The position numbers were made by a program, and so were the translations under genes. Below, piece after piece: positions 55,497 to 64,000 of a stretch of 64,000 bases of DNA. This DNA comes from Catellatospora paridis (GTDB lineage Bacteria > Actinomycetota > Actinomycetes > Mycobacteriales > Micromonosporaceae). The notes beneath the pieces are model-generated. The model was not told the origin of the DNA. It saw nothing but the letters and a program-made list of their open reading frames with translations, and ran no database searches. Positions within the stretch are counted from its first letter, which is position 1, and each line of letters starts with the position of its first letter. The DNA is taken from assembly GCF_009720365.1 (NCBI RefSeq), contig NZ_ML769313.1:868668-932667 (forward strand), in the 5' to 3' direction.

Positions 55497-56234
55497 GTGG
55501 ACCTCGGGCTCAACGACCACGTGTATCTGGTGACCGGCGGCAGCAGCGGGCTTGGGCTGGCCGTCGCACAGGTGCTCACTGCGGAAGGCGCCAACGTGGT
55601 GATCACCGGGCTCGGCGAGTCCGTGGCGAAGGCGGCTCGCGATCTGGGCGGCGATTCCCGCGCGGTCGGTGTGGTCGCCGACAACGCCGACCCGGCCACC
55701 CCCGGCCGGATCGTCGGCGCGGCGCTGGAGCGTTTCGGCCGGTTGGACGGCGCGCTGATCAGCGTGGGCGGCCCACCCGTCGGCACCGCCATGGACGTCG
55801 CCGACCAGGTGTGGCGCGACGCCTTCGAGTCGACGTTCCTGGGCGCGCTGCGCATTGCGAGGGCGGCGGCAGGGGCCTTCACCGCCGCGGGCTCGATCAC
55901 CTTCGTCCTGTCGTCATCGGTCCGTGAGCCGATTCCCGGCCTGGCCGTCTCCAACGGCCTGCGTCCGGGGCTCGCCATGCTCGCGAAGACGCTCACCGAC
56001 GAGCTGGGCGCCAAGGCGATCCGGGTGAACGGGCTCCTGCCCGCCTACATCGCCACCGACCGCCAGAAGCAACTCGCCTCCATCACCGGCGGCAAACCGC
56101 CGGACAACGCGCTGGGCCGCTACGGGCAGCCGGACGAGTTCGCCAGGGCGGCCGCGTTCCTGCTCTCCCCGGCCGCGGGCTACCTGACGGGAGTGATGCT
56201 GCCCATCGACGGGGGCGCGCTTCGCATGATCTGA
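55497..56234 (+). CDS. Short-chain dehydrogenase/reductase, atypical active site
   Basis: This 245-residue SDR has the nucleotide motif VTGGSSGLGLAVAQVL (about 11-26), the NNAG-equivalent LISVGGPPVG and the serine in FVLSSSV. The usual YxxxK is replaced by SNGLRPG, so the catalytic Tyr is missing. The C terminus is normal (YLTGVMLPIDGGALR). The GTG at 55497 is eight bases after GGAGGG. It may still bind NAD(P) or be catalytically altered. Confidence 0.85.
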   Translation: MDLGLNDHVYLVTGGSSGLGLAVAQVLTAEGANVVITGLGESVAKAARDLGGDSRAVGVVADNADPATPGRIVGAALERFGRLDGALISVGGPPVGTAMDVADQVWRDAFESTFLGALRIARAAAGAFTAAGSITFVLSSSVREPIPGLAVSNGLRPGLAMLAKTLTDELGAKAIRVNGLLPAYIATDRQKQLASITGGKPPDNALGRYGQPDEFARAAAFLLSPAAGYLTGVMLPIDGGALRMI

Positions 56235-56366
56235 TCCGGACGTTCGCCGCCCTTCCGGCCGATGACCGGCGATCCGGCGAGGTCCAAGTACGCGGACCAC
56301 GGTGGACATGTTCACGTTTGCGTAGAATGGGTGTCGGGACACTGCGGCCCCGAGAGGGGATCCACG

Positions 56367-56795
56367 ATGGGTGAACTGAATCCCGCCCAGACCGTGATTC
56401 GACTTCCCGATCAGATCACCTGGCAGGCGCCACCCGATGCGCCACCCCGATCGGTCGAGATGGCCACGCTGGCGGGCGGCGAGGACTCAGACGGGATCTA
56501 CCTGGTGCTGATGAAGTGGTATCCCGGCTTCATGAGCGCACCGCACTTCTACCGCACCGACCGCCTGTGCGTGGTCCTGTCCGGAGTCTGGTGGTGCAAC
56601 AGCGGCCCGGACTTCGACCCGGACCGAGCCGTGGCTGCCTACCCGAACTCCTACGTCCGCAGGGTGGCGGGCACACCGCACTACGACGGCGCGCGCCCGG
56701 ACGCGCCCGAGCCGGCCGTCATCGCGATCAGCGGCCTCGGCCCAGTCGAGCAGCAGTGGGTGGACCCGTCCCAGCCCCGGCTACGACGGATTTGA
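56367..56795 (+). CDS. Cupin-like protein (second)
   Basis: The 142-residue protein has a cupin-type beta barrel (YLVLMKWYPGFMSAPHFYRT, CVVLSGVWWCNSG). A His in APHFYRTD and PHYDGA near the end could bind metal. GAGAGGGGAT precedes the ATG. Possible ring-cleavage, isomerase or storage role, not read. Confidence 0.75.
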   Translation: MGELNPAQTVIRLPDQITWQAPPDAPPRSVEMATLAGGEDSDGIYLVLMKWYPGFMSAPHFYRTDRLCVVLSGVWWCNSGPDFDPDRAVAAYPNSYVRRVAGTPHYDGARPDAPEPAVIAISGLGPVEQQWVDPSQPRLRRI

Positions 56796-56828
56796 GCCCC
56801 AGGCGGGTCGTGGAGCGTGTCGGCGTGC

Positions 56829-57752
56829 TCAGTAACCGCCCTCGACCTTGTTGATCAGGGGCTGTCCGGCGGTGTAGCGGCGCACCTGGTCGGCCACCAG
56901 TCGGTACGCCCGCGGCAGGACGCCGCGCGTGGCGCCGCCGACGTGCGGCGTGAACAGGACGTTGGGCATGTCCCACAGGGGGTGGTCGGTCGGCAGGGGT
57001 TCGGGATCGGTGACGTCCAGCGCCGCCCGGATCCGGCCGGTCGACAACTCCGCGACCAGCGCGTCGGTGTCCGCGACCGGGCCCCGTGCGGCGTTGACGA
57101 GCAGCGCCCCGTCTGCCATCGCCGCCAGGAAGGCCGCGTTCACCATGCCCCGGGTCTGCGCGGTCAGCGGCAGCAGCAACACCACGATGTCGGCCTGGGG
57201 CAGGAGCTGAGGAAGATCGTCCACGCTGTGCATGCCGTCGTGTGAACTGTGCGCGACATACGTCAGCCGCACCCCGAACGGCGCCAGCCGGACCGCTGTG
57301 GCCTGGCCGATCGAACCCGCACCCACGATGATCACGTGCTTTCCGGACAGTTCGTCGGCGGCGCCTACGTCGGCGTGGGCGAAACGGTGCTCGGCCTGGG
57401 CGCGGGCGAGGTAGTCCAGGCGCCGGAGGCTGGACAGGATCGCCGCCACCACCCACTCCGCGACGTCGACATCGTGCACGCCCCGCGCGTCACACAGCGT
57501 CACGCCACTGTCCAGCTGTCCCACCCATGCATCCGCGCCGGCACTCAACAACTGCACCACCCGCAGGTCGGGCATCCGTTGCGTGAGCGCCACCGTGTCC
57601 GCCCCGCCGAGCAGCGGCGGAACCCAGAACTCCACCGTGGCCGGATCCCCGGGCATCGGGGCGTCCCACGCCGGTAGCACCTGCACCTCGACGCCGTCGG
57701 GAACGGGGCCCATCAGTTCCCGTCCCTGATCGCTGGCGATCCATAACCGCAT
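56829..57752 (-). CDS. D-2-hydroxyacid dehydrogenase family protein
   Basis: The 307-residue protein has the NAD-binding motif VIIVGAGSIGQATAVRL (about 133-149), NAARGPVADTDAL and the catalytic His in FTPHVGGAT. These match the D-isomer-specific 2-hydroxyacid dehydrogenases (glyoxylate/phosphoglycerate group). It reduces a 2-oxoacid with NAD(P)H or the reverse. The ATG at 57752 is preferred over a longer frame to 57899. Specificity not read. Confidence 0.9.
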   Translation of the reverse strand: MRLWIASDQGRELMGPVPDGVEVQVLPAWDAPMPGDPATVEFWVPPLLGGADTVALTQRMPDLRVVQLLSAGADAWVGQLDSGVTLCDARGVHDVDVAEWVVAAILSSLRRLDYLARAQAEHRFAHADVGAADELSGKHVIIVGAGSIGQATAVRLAPFGVRLTYVAHSSHDGMHSVDDLPQLLPQADIVVLLLPLTAQTRGMVNAAFLAAMADGALLVNAARGPVADTDALVAELSTGRIRAALDVTDPEPLPTDHPLWDMPNVLFTPHVGGATRGVLPRAYRLVADQVRRYTAGQPLINKVEGGY

Positions 57753-57834
57753 CAACCCACGGTAAGTGCCGCACCGTCCCGTGAGCGCGGATTCGGCCCA
57801 GATCCAGAGCGCGGACGGCCGCTGCCCGCAGTAC

Positions 57835-57890
57835 GACAGAACGACGTCGCAAGGCCGCTGGGGGCTGGTGCGGTGCGACGTCGTTCTGTC
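57835..57890. repeat. Long perfect inverted repeat
   Basis: GACAGAACGACGTCGCA (57835-57851) and its exact complement TGCGACGTCGTTCTGTC (57874-57890) are 17-base arms around a 22-base loop. It lies 83 bases before the minus-strand dehydrogenase start and 262 before the permease start, in a divergent gap, so it is not an obvious terminator. See findings. Confidence 0.8.
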
Positions 57891-58151
57891 AGCCGGCAAC
57901 CGATTTCGAGAGCCGCCGCCGGGGCTTCTTCGCCCGCCTTGGTCACCCGAGCGGTGTGCCGCGGTAACGGGATGTTCGCCTGGACGACATCGGATGGTCA
58001 GGCCGTTATTCGATCATGGCGCGCGCGGATATCACGGCTGTGCTGCTCAGCCGTTACGCCAGCGACATTTGTGGCGAACACCATTAATGGCAACCGATGG
58101 AGCGGCGAACATCTCTCAGCTGGTTGAAATCCGAACCACAAGGGAGGTGCC

Positions 58152-61100
58152 GTGCTTGGACGTCGGCGTGCCAACAGCGCCCGAGGGCTGCTGACCGCTG
58201 TCGCGGCTGCTGTACTGATCTCGACCACGCTGCTGACCGCGCTGGCCGCGTACAGCGGTGCGGTGATCGAGGCAGGCGGTCGGGCAGCCGTCGCGGCGGC
58301 GCCGGCGGAGGAACGCGCCGTGCAGGTGCGCTTCCCGTCCCGTCCCGCCGGCAGTGGCAGCTGGTCCACCGGCACCAGCGGGAAAGGCGACCTGGCCGAG
58401 CAGTGGACTGCCACCGACGCCAGGGTGCGGCAGACGTTCGCCGCCCGGTTCGGCGACGCCGAACCCGAGGTGACCGCCGCGGGCTACGCGACAGGCGCCC
58501 GGTTCGCCGGCGACACCGGCAAAGCCGTCCACGACGGCTACGGCGCGGTCTACGCGCGGGTGATGTTCCTGGACGAGCTGGCCGACCACGCTCGCCTCGT
58601 CTCCGGCAGCTGGGCGGTGCCCGGTGCGCACCCGCGGCAGGTCGTCGTCGGTGAGGCCGCCGCGCAGACCCTCGGCCTGCGCACCGGATCGGTGGTTCCC
58701 CTCGCCAACGGCGTCTCCAAGCACACCGAGCAGGTCGTCGTCTCCGGCGTCTTCGCCGCCACCGCCGCCGCCGACCCGTACTGGCTGCTCGCGCCCGAGA
58801 CCGCGCAGGGCGCCGAGGCCGGCCGCAACACCTACGGGCCGCTGGTGCTCACCCGGGAGGACTTCTTCGACGGGTGGGCGGAACTGGGCAGCAACGCCTG
58901 GGTGGTGACCCCGAACCTGTCCGGGGCTGAGCCGGCCACCCTCGCCGCCGCCCGCGAGACGGTCCGACACCTGGCCGATGTCCCCACCCAACTCGGCTAC
59001 GGCAACGGCGGCCAGGTGTCCACCCATGTGGAACGGCTCGTCGACCGGATCCGGCAGGCCAGCCTCGTCGGCCGCTCGGACCTGCTCACCCCGCTGCTGC
59101 TCATCGCGATCCTCGGCGGCTACGCACTGCTGCTGCTCGCCGCGATGCTGACCGAGGGCCGCCGCCAGGAGACCGCCCTGCTCCGTGCCCGCGGCGCCTC
59201 CCGTGCACAGCTGGCCGGCCTGGCCACCCGCGAAGCCCTGCTGGTCGCCGCGCCCGCCGCCGTGATCGCGCCGTTGCTGACCGCCGGGCTGCTGAAGTCG
59301 GCCGGACGGCTGCCGATGCTGAGCGCCGTCCACCTGAACCTCACCCCCGGGATCACCCTCACCACGGTCTCCGTCGCGGCGGCCGCCGGGCTGGGCTGCG
59401 TACTGGCCATGCTGCTGCCCGCGCTGCGCGGTGGCGGCACCTACGTGGCCGACCTCGCCACCCGGTCGCGTCCCGGCCGGGTCGCCGTCGCCCAGCGCAC
59501 CGGCCTCGACCTCGCACTCGTCGGCTTCGCCGTGCTGGCCTGGTACCAGTTGCGCCACTACGACTCGCCCCTGTCGGGTGCCGGCGGGCGCCTCGGCGTC
59601 GACCCCCTGCTGGCCGCCGCCGCACCGCTGGGTGTGCTGGCCGGCGCCGTCGTCGCGCTGCGGACGTTCCCGCTGCTGACCCGCCTGCTCGAACGGGCCG
59701 TGGACCGGACCGGGTGGTTCGCCGCCCACCTGGGCGTCTGGCAGGCCGGACGCCGCCCGAGCGCCGGACCGGTCCTGCTGCTGGCACTCAGCGTCGCGGT
59801 CAGCACGCTGGCCTGGACCCTGGCCGCCACCGCCCGGCAGTCACAGGTCGATCAGGCAGACCACACCACAGGAGCCGATCTGCGCCTGACCGAGACGAGT
59901 CCCGTCATCCCTGCGCAGCGAAGTGCCCAGGTCGCCGGCCTGCCCGGGGTCACCGAGGCCCTTCCCGCCTGGCGCACCAGCCTGCAGGCGGGCGAACGCG
60001 ACACCACCGCGTCAGTGGTGGCGCTGGACGCCGCCGCGGCAGGCGACGTGCTGCGGCTGCGCGCCGACGTCGGCGACGCACCCACCCTGCTGGCGGGCAT
60101 GGCCGCGGCCGGTTCCCGCGTCGCGGGGGTCACCTTGCCGGCCGGCACCACCGCGGTACGCGGTACCGTCCGCATCACCGTCGACGGCCACAACTGGGAC
60201 GGCGACCCGCGCAAAGCCACGGCGATCCAGCTCACCGACGAGCACGGCGACACCCGCACCGTGCCGCTGACACCCGCCAAGGGCCGGCACGCCTTCACCG
60301 CGCCGGTGTCGGGCGGACCGGGCATCCGGTTGACCGGAATCACCGTCGACGGACCCGAGCTGCCACTGCTCACCCGGATCAGCTGGGCACTGTCCGGCCT
60401 GTCCGCCGTGAACAGCACCGGCGCGGCGACCGCGATCAGCCTCGACGCCTCGACCGAGCCGTGGAGCCTGGCCGCGGGCAGGCCCGGATACAAGGCCGCG
60501 GCCCAGGGCAGCGGTATCCGGGTCGACGCCTGGCTGGACGAACCCGCCGCGGAGTACGACAACTTCGCCTTCACCACACGCCCCCAGGCCGCCGTCAAAC
60601 CCGTACCGGCGCTGGCGACCCCCGAGGCGCTCGCCGCACTGCACACCGAGACCGGCCAGACCCTGAACCTCCAGCTGTGGTCCCAGCCCGTGCCGATCCA
60701 GGTGACCGGCACGTTGCGGGCACTGCCGGGCGGCGGGGAACCCGCCGCGCTGCTGCTCGACATGCCCTCCCTCAGCGCACACCTCCAGCACGACGGACTG
60801 CGGGCCCCGAACGTCACCGAATGGTGGGCCGCCACGGACCCCGCCCGGCACGCCGAGGCCGCGGCCGCTGCCGCGCAGCTGCCGACCCTGGCGGTCGTCG
60901 ATCGCCAGGAGTTGGCAAGACGCGCCGGCAACGACCCGTTCGGCGTCGGCGGCCGGTTGGCACTGTTCATAGCCGCCCTCGGCGCGATCTGCCTCGCGCT
61001 GGTCGGCATCGCCGTCGACCTGCGCTCGACCGCCCGCCGGCGAGCCTCGGAACTTGCCGTGCTCAACACCCTCGGGGCGAGCCCGGGCCTGCTGTCCCGC

Positions 61101-61376
61101 GCCCTGATGATCGAGCAGGCGTTCCTGGCCGGACTCGGCGTGACTGTCGGCCTGCTGGTGGGCCTGCTCGTCGCCCGCACCACCGGTCCGCTGGTGATCC
61201 TCACCCCGAGCGCGGACCGGCCGGTGCCACCCGCGCTCACCACGACGGACTGGCCGCCCGTGCTCGCCACGGCCGCGGTCCTGCTCGCCATCACCTTGGT
61301 GATGGCCGGCCTGGTAGCCACTTCCTCACGGCGGCGACTGGCCGCCACCCAGCTGCGGATCGGAGCTGACCGGTGA
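58152..61376 (+). CDS. FtsX-family ABC transporter permease
   Basis: The 1074-residue permease begins with a transmembrane helix (LLTAVAAAVLISTTLLTALA), then a large extracytoplasmic domain (about 45-290). Two three-helix FtsX modules follow (about 310-460; 940-1060). The second contains RASELAVLNTLGASPGLLSRA, the typical coupling helix. Proteins of this size transport lipids, drugs or proteins, or act as mechanotransmission machines. The GTG start follows GGGAGG by six bases. It overlaps the next permease by one base. No ATPase gene is inside the window. Confidence 0.9.
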   Translation: MLGRRRANSARGLLTAVAAAVLISTTLLTALAAYSGAVIEAGGRAAVAAAPAEERAVQVRFPSRPAGSGSWSTGTSGKGDLAEQWTATDARVRQTFAARFGDAEPEVTAAGYATGARFAGDTGKAVHDGYGAVYARVMFLDELADHARLVSGSWAVPGAHPRQVVVGEAAAQTLGLRTGSVVPLANGVSKHTEQVVVSGVFAATAAADPYWLLAPETAQGAEAGRNTYGPLVLTREDFFDGWAELGSNAWVVTPNLSGAEPATLAAARETVRHLADVPTQLGYGNGGQVSTHVERLVDRIRQASLVGRSDLLTPLLLIAILGGYALLLLAAMLTEGRRQETALLRARGASRAQLAGLATREALLVAAPAAVIAPLLTAGLLKSAGRLPMLSAVHLNLTPGITLTTVSVAAAAGLGCVLAMLLPALRGGGTYVADLATRSRPGRVAVAQRTGLDLALVGFAVLAWYQLRHYDSPLSGAGGRLGVDPLLAAAAPLGVLAGAVVALRTFPLLTRLLERAVDRTGWFAAHLGVWQAGRRPSAGPVLLLALSVAVSTLAWTLAATARQSQVDQADHTTGADLRLTETSPVIPAQRSAQVAGLPGVTEALPAWRTSLQAGERDTTASVVALDAAAAGDVLRLRADVGDAPTLLAGMAAAGSRVAGVTLPAGTTAVRGTVRITVDGHNWDGDPRKATAIQLTDEHGDTRTVPLTPAKGRHAFTAPVSGGPGIRLTGITVDGPELPLLTRISWALSGLSAVNSTGAATAISLDASTEPWSLAAGRPGYKAAAQGSGIRVDAWLDEPAAEYDNFAFTTRPQAAVKPVPALATPEALAALHTETGQTLNLQLWSQPVPIQVTGTLRALPGGGEPAALLLDMPSLSAHLQHDGLRAPNVTEWWAATDPARHAEAAAAAAQLPTLAVVDRQELARRAGNDPFGVGGRLALFIAALGAICLALVGIAVDLRSTARRRASELAVLNTLGASPGLLSRALMIEQAFLAGLGVTVGLLVGLLVARTTGPLVILTPSADRPVPPALTTTDWPPVLATAAVLLAITLVMAGLVATSSRRRLAATQLRIGADR

Positions 61377-64000
61377 TGGGCTGGATCTCCCGCGCACGCG
61401 CCACGGCAGGCCCGACGCTCCTGCTGGCCGTTCTGACGATGCTGGCGGCGGCGCTGGTGATCGGCGCGCCGCGCGCCGCCAACCGGCTCACCGACGCCGC
61501 GCTGCACCACGAGCTGTCGCAGCTGAGTTACGCCTCCCGCGACCTCACGTTCCGGGGCGGCAAGCCCGCCGGGGCCGGTGGCTGGACACCACAGGCGCAG
61601 CTGGGCGACCACCAGGAGAAGTTCGCGCCGGTCCTGCGCGATCGGATCGAACGGTCCTGGTGGTCGATGGCCACGCCGCTGGAGAACTCCCAGGTCACCG
61701 GAACCGGTCTGCCCGCCAGGGCATTCTTCGGCTTCCGGGCCGGCAGCGGCCTGGCCGACGAGGTCGACGTGGTCGAAGGCCGCTTGCCCAAGACCGGGCG
61801 ATCCGCGGCGGAGCCCATCGAGGTGGTGCTGACCCAGTGGAACGCCACCAAGTTGCGGCAGCGGGTCGGCCAGGTGTTCCAGTGGCCGGGCGCGGACGGC
61901 GACGCGGACATCCCGGTCAAGATCGTCGGTATCGTCGCGCCGCACGACGAGGACGCCACGTTCTGGGAGCCGACGCCGCTGGGACTGCGGGCGTATCTGC
62001 CCCACGACGACGGCGAGGTGTTCCGCGCGGTGGTGTTCAGCGACGAGACGGGGCTCGACCGGCTCGCCAAGCGGACCCCGCTCGTGTACGAGTGGCGCTA
62101 CCGCATCGACATCACCCGGCTGGACATGGGTGTACTGCCGCAGGTCGTCGAAGCGGTCAGCGTCGCGCACCGGCAGAACTCGGGCTTCGTGCTGGTGACC
62201 GGCCTCGACTCGCTGCTGGCCCGATTCGCCGACCGAGCCGGGTCCGTCGCCGCACTGCTGGCGGTGGTGCAGGTCGGCGCGCTGGTCACCCTGGGCGGGC
62301 TCGCGCTGCTCGCCGCCCGCGTCGCGGTGGGCAGGCGACGCTCGGAGTTCGCGCTCCTGCGGGCACGCGGCGGCGCGTTGCGCACCATCGGGTCGTACAC
62401 GCTGCCGCAGTCCCTGCCAGTCCTGCTCGCGGCGGCCGCCGGGGCGCTGCTCGGCCTCGCCGTACCTGGCCGACCCGCCGCGACCTGGCCGATCCTGGCC
62501 GCGTTCACCGTGCTCGCGGCACTGGCGGTGCCGGTGCTGGCGATGGCCGTAGCGCGTGATCCGTCGTTCTCCACCGGTCGTGCCGACCTGGCCGGGGGCC
62601 GGGTGAGCATGCGGCGGCGCACCGCCGAGCTGAGCCTGCTGGTGCTGGCCGGGCTGGGCGTGTGGCTGATACGCCAGCGCGGCCTCAACGGATCCGACGG
62701 CGTGGACTTCTACCTCGCCGCGGTGCCTTCCCTGCTGGCCGCCGGGGCGGCCGTGGCCACGGTGCGGCTGGTGCCGCCGATCGTGACAGGCCTGGCCCGC
62801 CTGTCCGTGCGCGGCCGGGGCGCAGTCGGCTTCCTGGGCCTGGCCCGGGCGGGCCGGACCGCGGGCACCGTGGTCGGCCCGGTGGCGGTGCTGGTCGTCG
62901 CCGTGAGCACGGCGGTGTTCAGCGCGGCCGTCGCGGGCACCATCGACACCGGCCGCGACCGCGCGACCGATCTGCGGATGGCCGCCGACGTGAAGGTGGA
63001 CGGCCTCGCCTTCGACCGTGCGACCACGGCTGAACTGGCCGCGGTTCCCGGCGTCGTCGCGGTCGCGCCATACGCGGTGGAGTCGTCCGCGGACCTGAGC
63101 GTCGACGGCAAGCGGCTCGGCGGGGTCTACACGCTGATGCTGGACGGGTCGGCGTACGAGCGGGTCGTCACGGCCTCCGGGATCGAGTCGACCGCGCCCG
63201 AGGCGATCACCGCCGCGCCGGCCGGCGGCAGGCTCCCGGCCGTCGTCTCGCCTGGCCTGGCGGAACGGCTGGGTGCCGACCACGGCACGGTGACGGTGCG
63301 CGGCCGCCGGTTCGACTTCGCGGTCGCACAGACCGTGGACGCCTTCGCGTCGATCGCCGGGGCGACGAACTTCGTCGTGCTGCCCTGGCAAGCGGCTGCT
63401 GCCGCAGACCGGGAGGCACTGGACCCGACCGGGTTCCTGATCGCGGGAACTCCCGACCCGCAGCGGGTGTGGGAGGTCGGCGACGCCGGCCAACGCCGCT
63501 GGATCGAAACGGGTGTGCGAGCCGAAGCCTACGACCGACCCGTGACCGCGGTGACGACCTGGGAGCAGGCCCGTAAGGAACTGGACGAGTCCAGCCTGAA
63601 CGCCGTGGTCACCTTCGCATACGCCATCGGCGGCGGCGCCGGTGTGCTGCTGGCGCTGCTGGCGATCGCCTTCGCGGTGGTGGCCGGGGCTCGGGGTCGG
63701 GGCACGGTGCTGTCGCGGCTGCGGACGATGGGCCTGTCCCGTGGTCAGGGCCGCCGCCTGCTGCTGGTGGAGTTGATGCCGGTGGTGGCGGTGGCGGTGC
63801 TGACCGGTGCGGTGGTCGGGATGGCCGTGCCTCATTTGATCGCCCCGGCGCTGGGGCTGTCGACGTTCACCGACGGCCTGGCGGTGGGTGTCACGTTCGA
63901 CCCGCTGGTCATCGGTGCCTCGCTGGTGCTGGTGCTGGTGGGTATGTTGACCGCGCTTGCGGTGGAGACCCTGTTCAACCGCCGGTTGCGCCTCGGTGAG
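61376..64000 (+). CDS. FtsX-family ABC transporter permease, cut by window end
   Basis: This open frame (875 codons so far) starts at ATG overlapping the previous stop (TGATG). It has the same architecture as its neighbour: an N-terminal helix (TLLLAVLTMLAAALVIGAP), an extracytoplasmic domain, and FtsX modules including ARVAVGRRRSEFALLRARGG and SRLRTMGLSRGQGRRLLLVE. The two look like paired halves of one transporter. It continues past 64000, so length is unknown. Confidence 0.88.
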   Translation, partial: MGWISRARATAGPTLLLAVLTMLAAALVIGAPRAANRLTDAALHHELSQLSYASRDLTFRGGKPAGAGGWTPQAQLGDHQEKFAPVLRDRIERSWWSMATPLENSQVTGTGLPARAFFGFRAGSGLADEVDVVEGRLPKTGRSAAEPIEVVLTQWNATKLRQRVGQVFQWPGADGDADIPVKIVGIVAPHDEDATFWEPTPLGLRAYLPHDDGEVFRAVVFSDETGLDRLAKRTPLVYEWRYRIDITRLDMGVLPQVVEAVSVAHRQNSGFVLVTGLDSLLARFADRAGSVAALLAVVQVGALVTLGGLALLAARVAVGRRRSEFALLRARGGALRTIGSYTLPQSLPVLLAAAAGALLGLAVPGRPAATWPILAAFTVLAALAVPVLAMAVARDPSFSTGRADLAGGRVSMRRRTAELSLLVLAGLGVWLIRQRGLNGSDGVDFYLAAVPSLLAAGAAVATVRLVPPIVTGLARLSVRGRGAVGFLGLARAGRTAGTVVGPVAVLVVAVSTAVFSAAVAGTIDTGRDRATDLRMAADVKVDGLAFDRATTAELAAVPGVVAVAPYAVESSADLSVDGKRLGGVYTLMLDGSAYERVVTASGIESTAPEAITAAPAGGRLPAVVSPGLAERLGADHGTVTVRGRRFDFAVAQTVDAFASIAGATNFVVLPWQAAAAADREALDPTGFLIAGTPDPQRVWEVGDAGQRRWIETGVRAEAYDRPVTAVTTWEQARKELDESSLNAVVTFAYAIGGGAGVLLALLAIAFAVVAGARGRGTVLSRLRTMGLSRGQGRRLLLVELMPVVAVAVLTGAVVGMAVPHLIAPALGLSTFTDGLAVGVTFDPLVIGASLVLVLVGMLTALAVETLFNRRLRLGE

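Noticed and set aside
59852..63835. A minus-strand open frame of 1327 codons
   Set aside because: It is antisense to the two permease genes, whose membrane and FtsX motifs are unmistakable. High GC leaves the complementary frame free of stops.

Overview
The window is high-GC actinobacterial DNA: Micromonosporaceae-, Pseudonocardiaceae- or Streptomyces-like by codon use, GTG starts, 4-base ATGA gene overlaps and gene families such as LtrA, DUF6585-like membrane proteins and FtsX-type permeases. It cannot be placed to genus by eye. It reads as an accessory chromosome region. It opens with the 3' half of a tRNA-Pro gene, a classic attachment site for integrative elements. It carries at least nine decayed gene or transposase fragments and mixes catabolic, stress and signalling modules.

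Layout. (1) 1-3.6 kb: tRNA-Pro 3' end with a terminator-like hairpin, a glycogen-debranching-type enzyme and a small membrane protein. (2) 3.66-9.6 kb, minus strand: five genes with 4-base overlaps (extradiol-type dioxygenase, FAH-family hydrolase, acyl-CoA synthetase, DoxX protein, MhpA-like flavin hydroxylase), divergent from a TetR gene. (3) 10.6-12.7 kb: a large TnpB-related RuvC protein, frameshifted. (4) 12.9-16.2 kb: ferredoxin, ferredoxin reductase, P450 and a broken alcohol dehydrogenase. (5) 16.4-18.6 kb: a c-di-GMP pair (HD-GYP, GAF-GGDEF). (6) 18.7-24.6 kb: a second, paralogous TetR, a CYP102 (P450-reductase fusion), a zinc alcohol dehydrogenase and two enzyme fragments. (7) 24.7-26.6 kb: a membrane PAS-GGDEF protein. 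(8) 26.8-36.9 kb: a minus-strand chaperone/redox block (dnaK-grpE-dnaJ-cbpM-clpB-thioredoxin-flavin reductase fusion, plus hsp20), bracketed by an intact and a decayed copy of the same flavin reductase. (9) 37.1-40.9 kb: a three-subunit molybdenum aldehyde/xanthine-type dehydrogenase. (10) 41-53 kb: methyltransferase, membrane proteins, regulator/hydrolase pair, LtrA, HAD phosphatase, tautomerase, and remnants of IS6, IS256, ThDP enzyme, MarR and hydrolase genes. (11) 53.4-57.8 kb: small enzymes (cupins, RidA, SDR, 2-hydroxyacid dehydrogenase). (12) 58.1-64 kb: two large FtsX-type ABC permeases, the second cut by the window end.

How it fits together. The most informative signal is a repeated intergenic motif, TGAT-N6-ATCA. 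It has seven exact or near copies, confined to the two TetR-flanked control regions (9.6 and 19.5 kb) and the region upstream of the c-di-GMP pair (16.2 kb). It suggests one regulon, controlled by two paralogous TetR proteins, that joins aromatic-ring degradation, a self-sufficient P450, an alcohol dehydrogenase and c-di-GMP turnover. Flavin hydroxylation, ring cleavage, FAH-type hydrolysis and CoA activation make a plausible aromatic pathway. The substrate is unknown.
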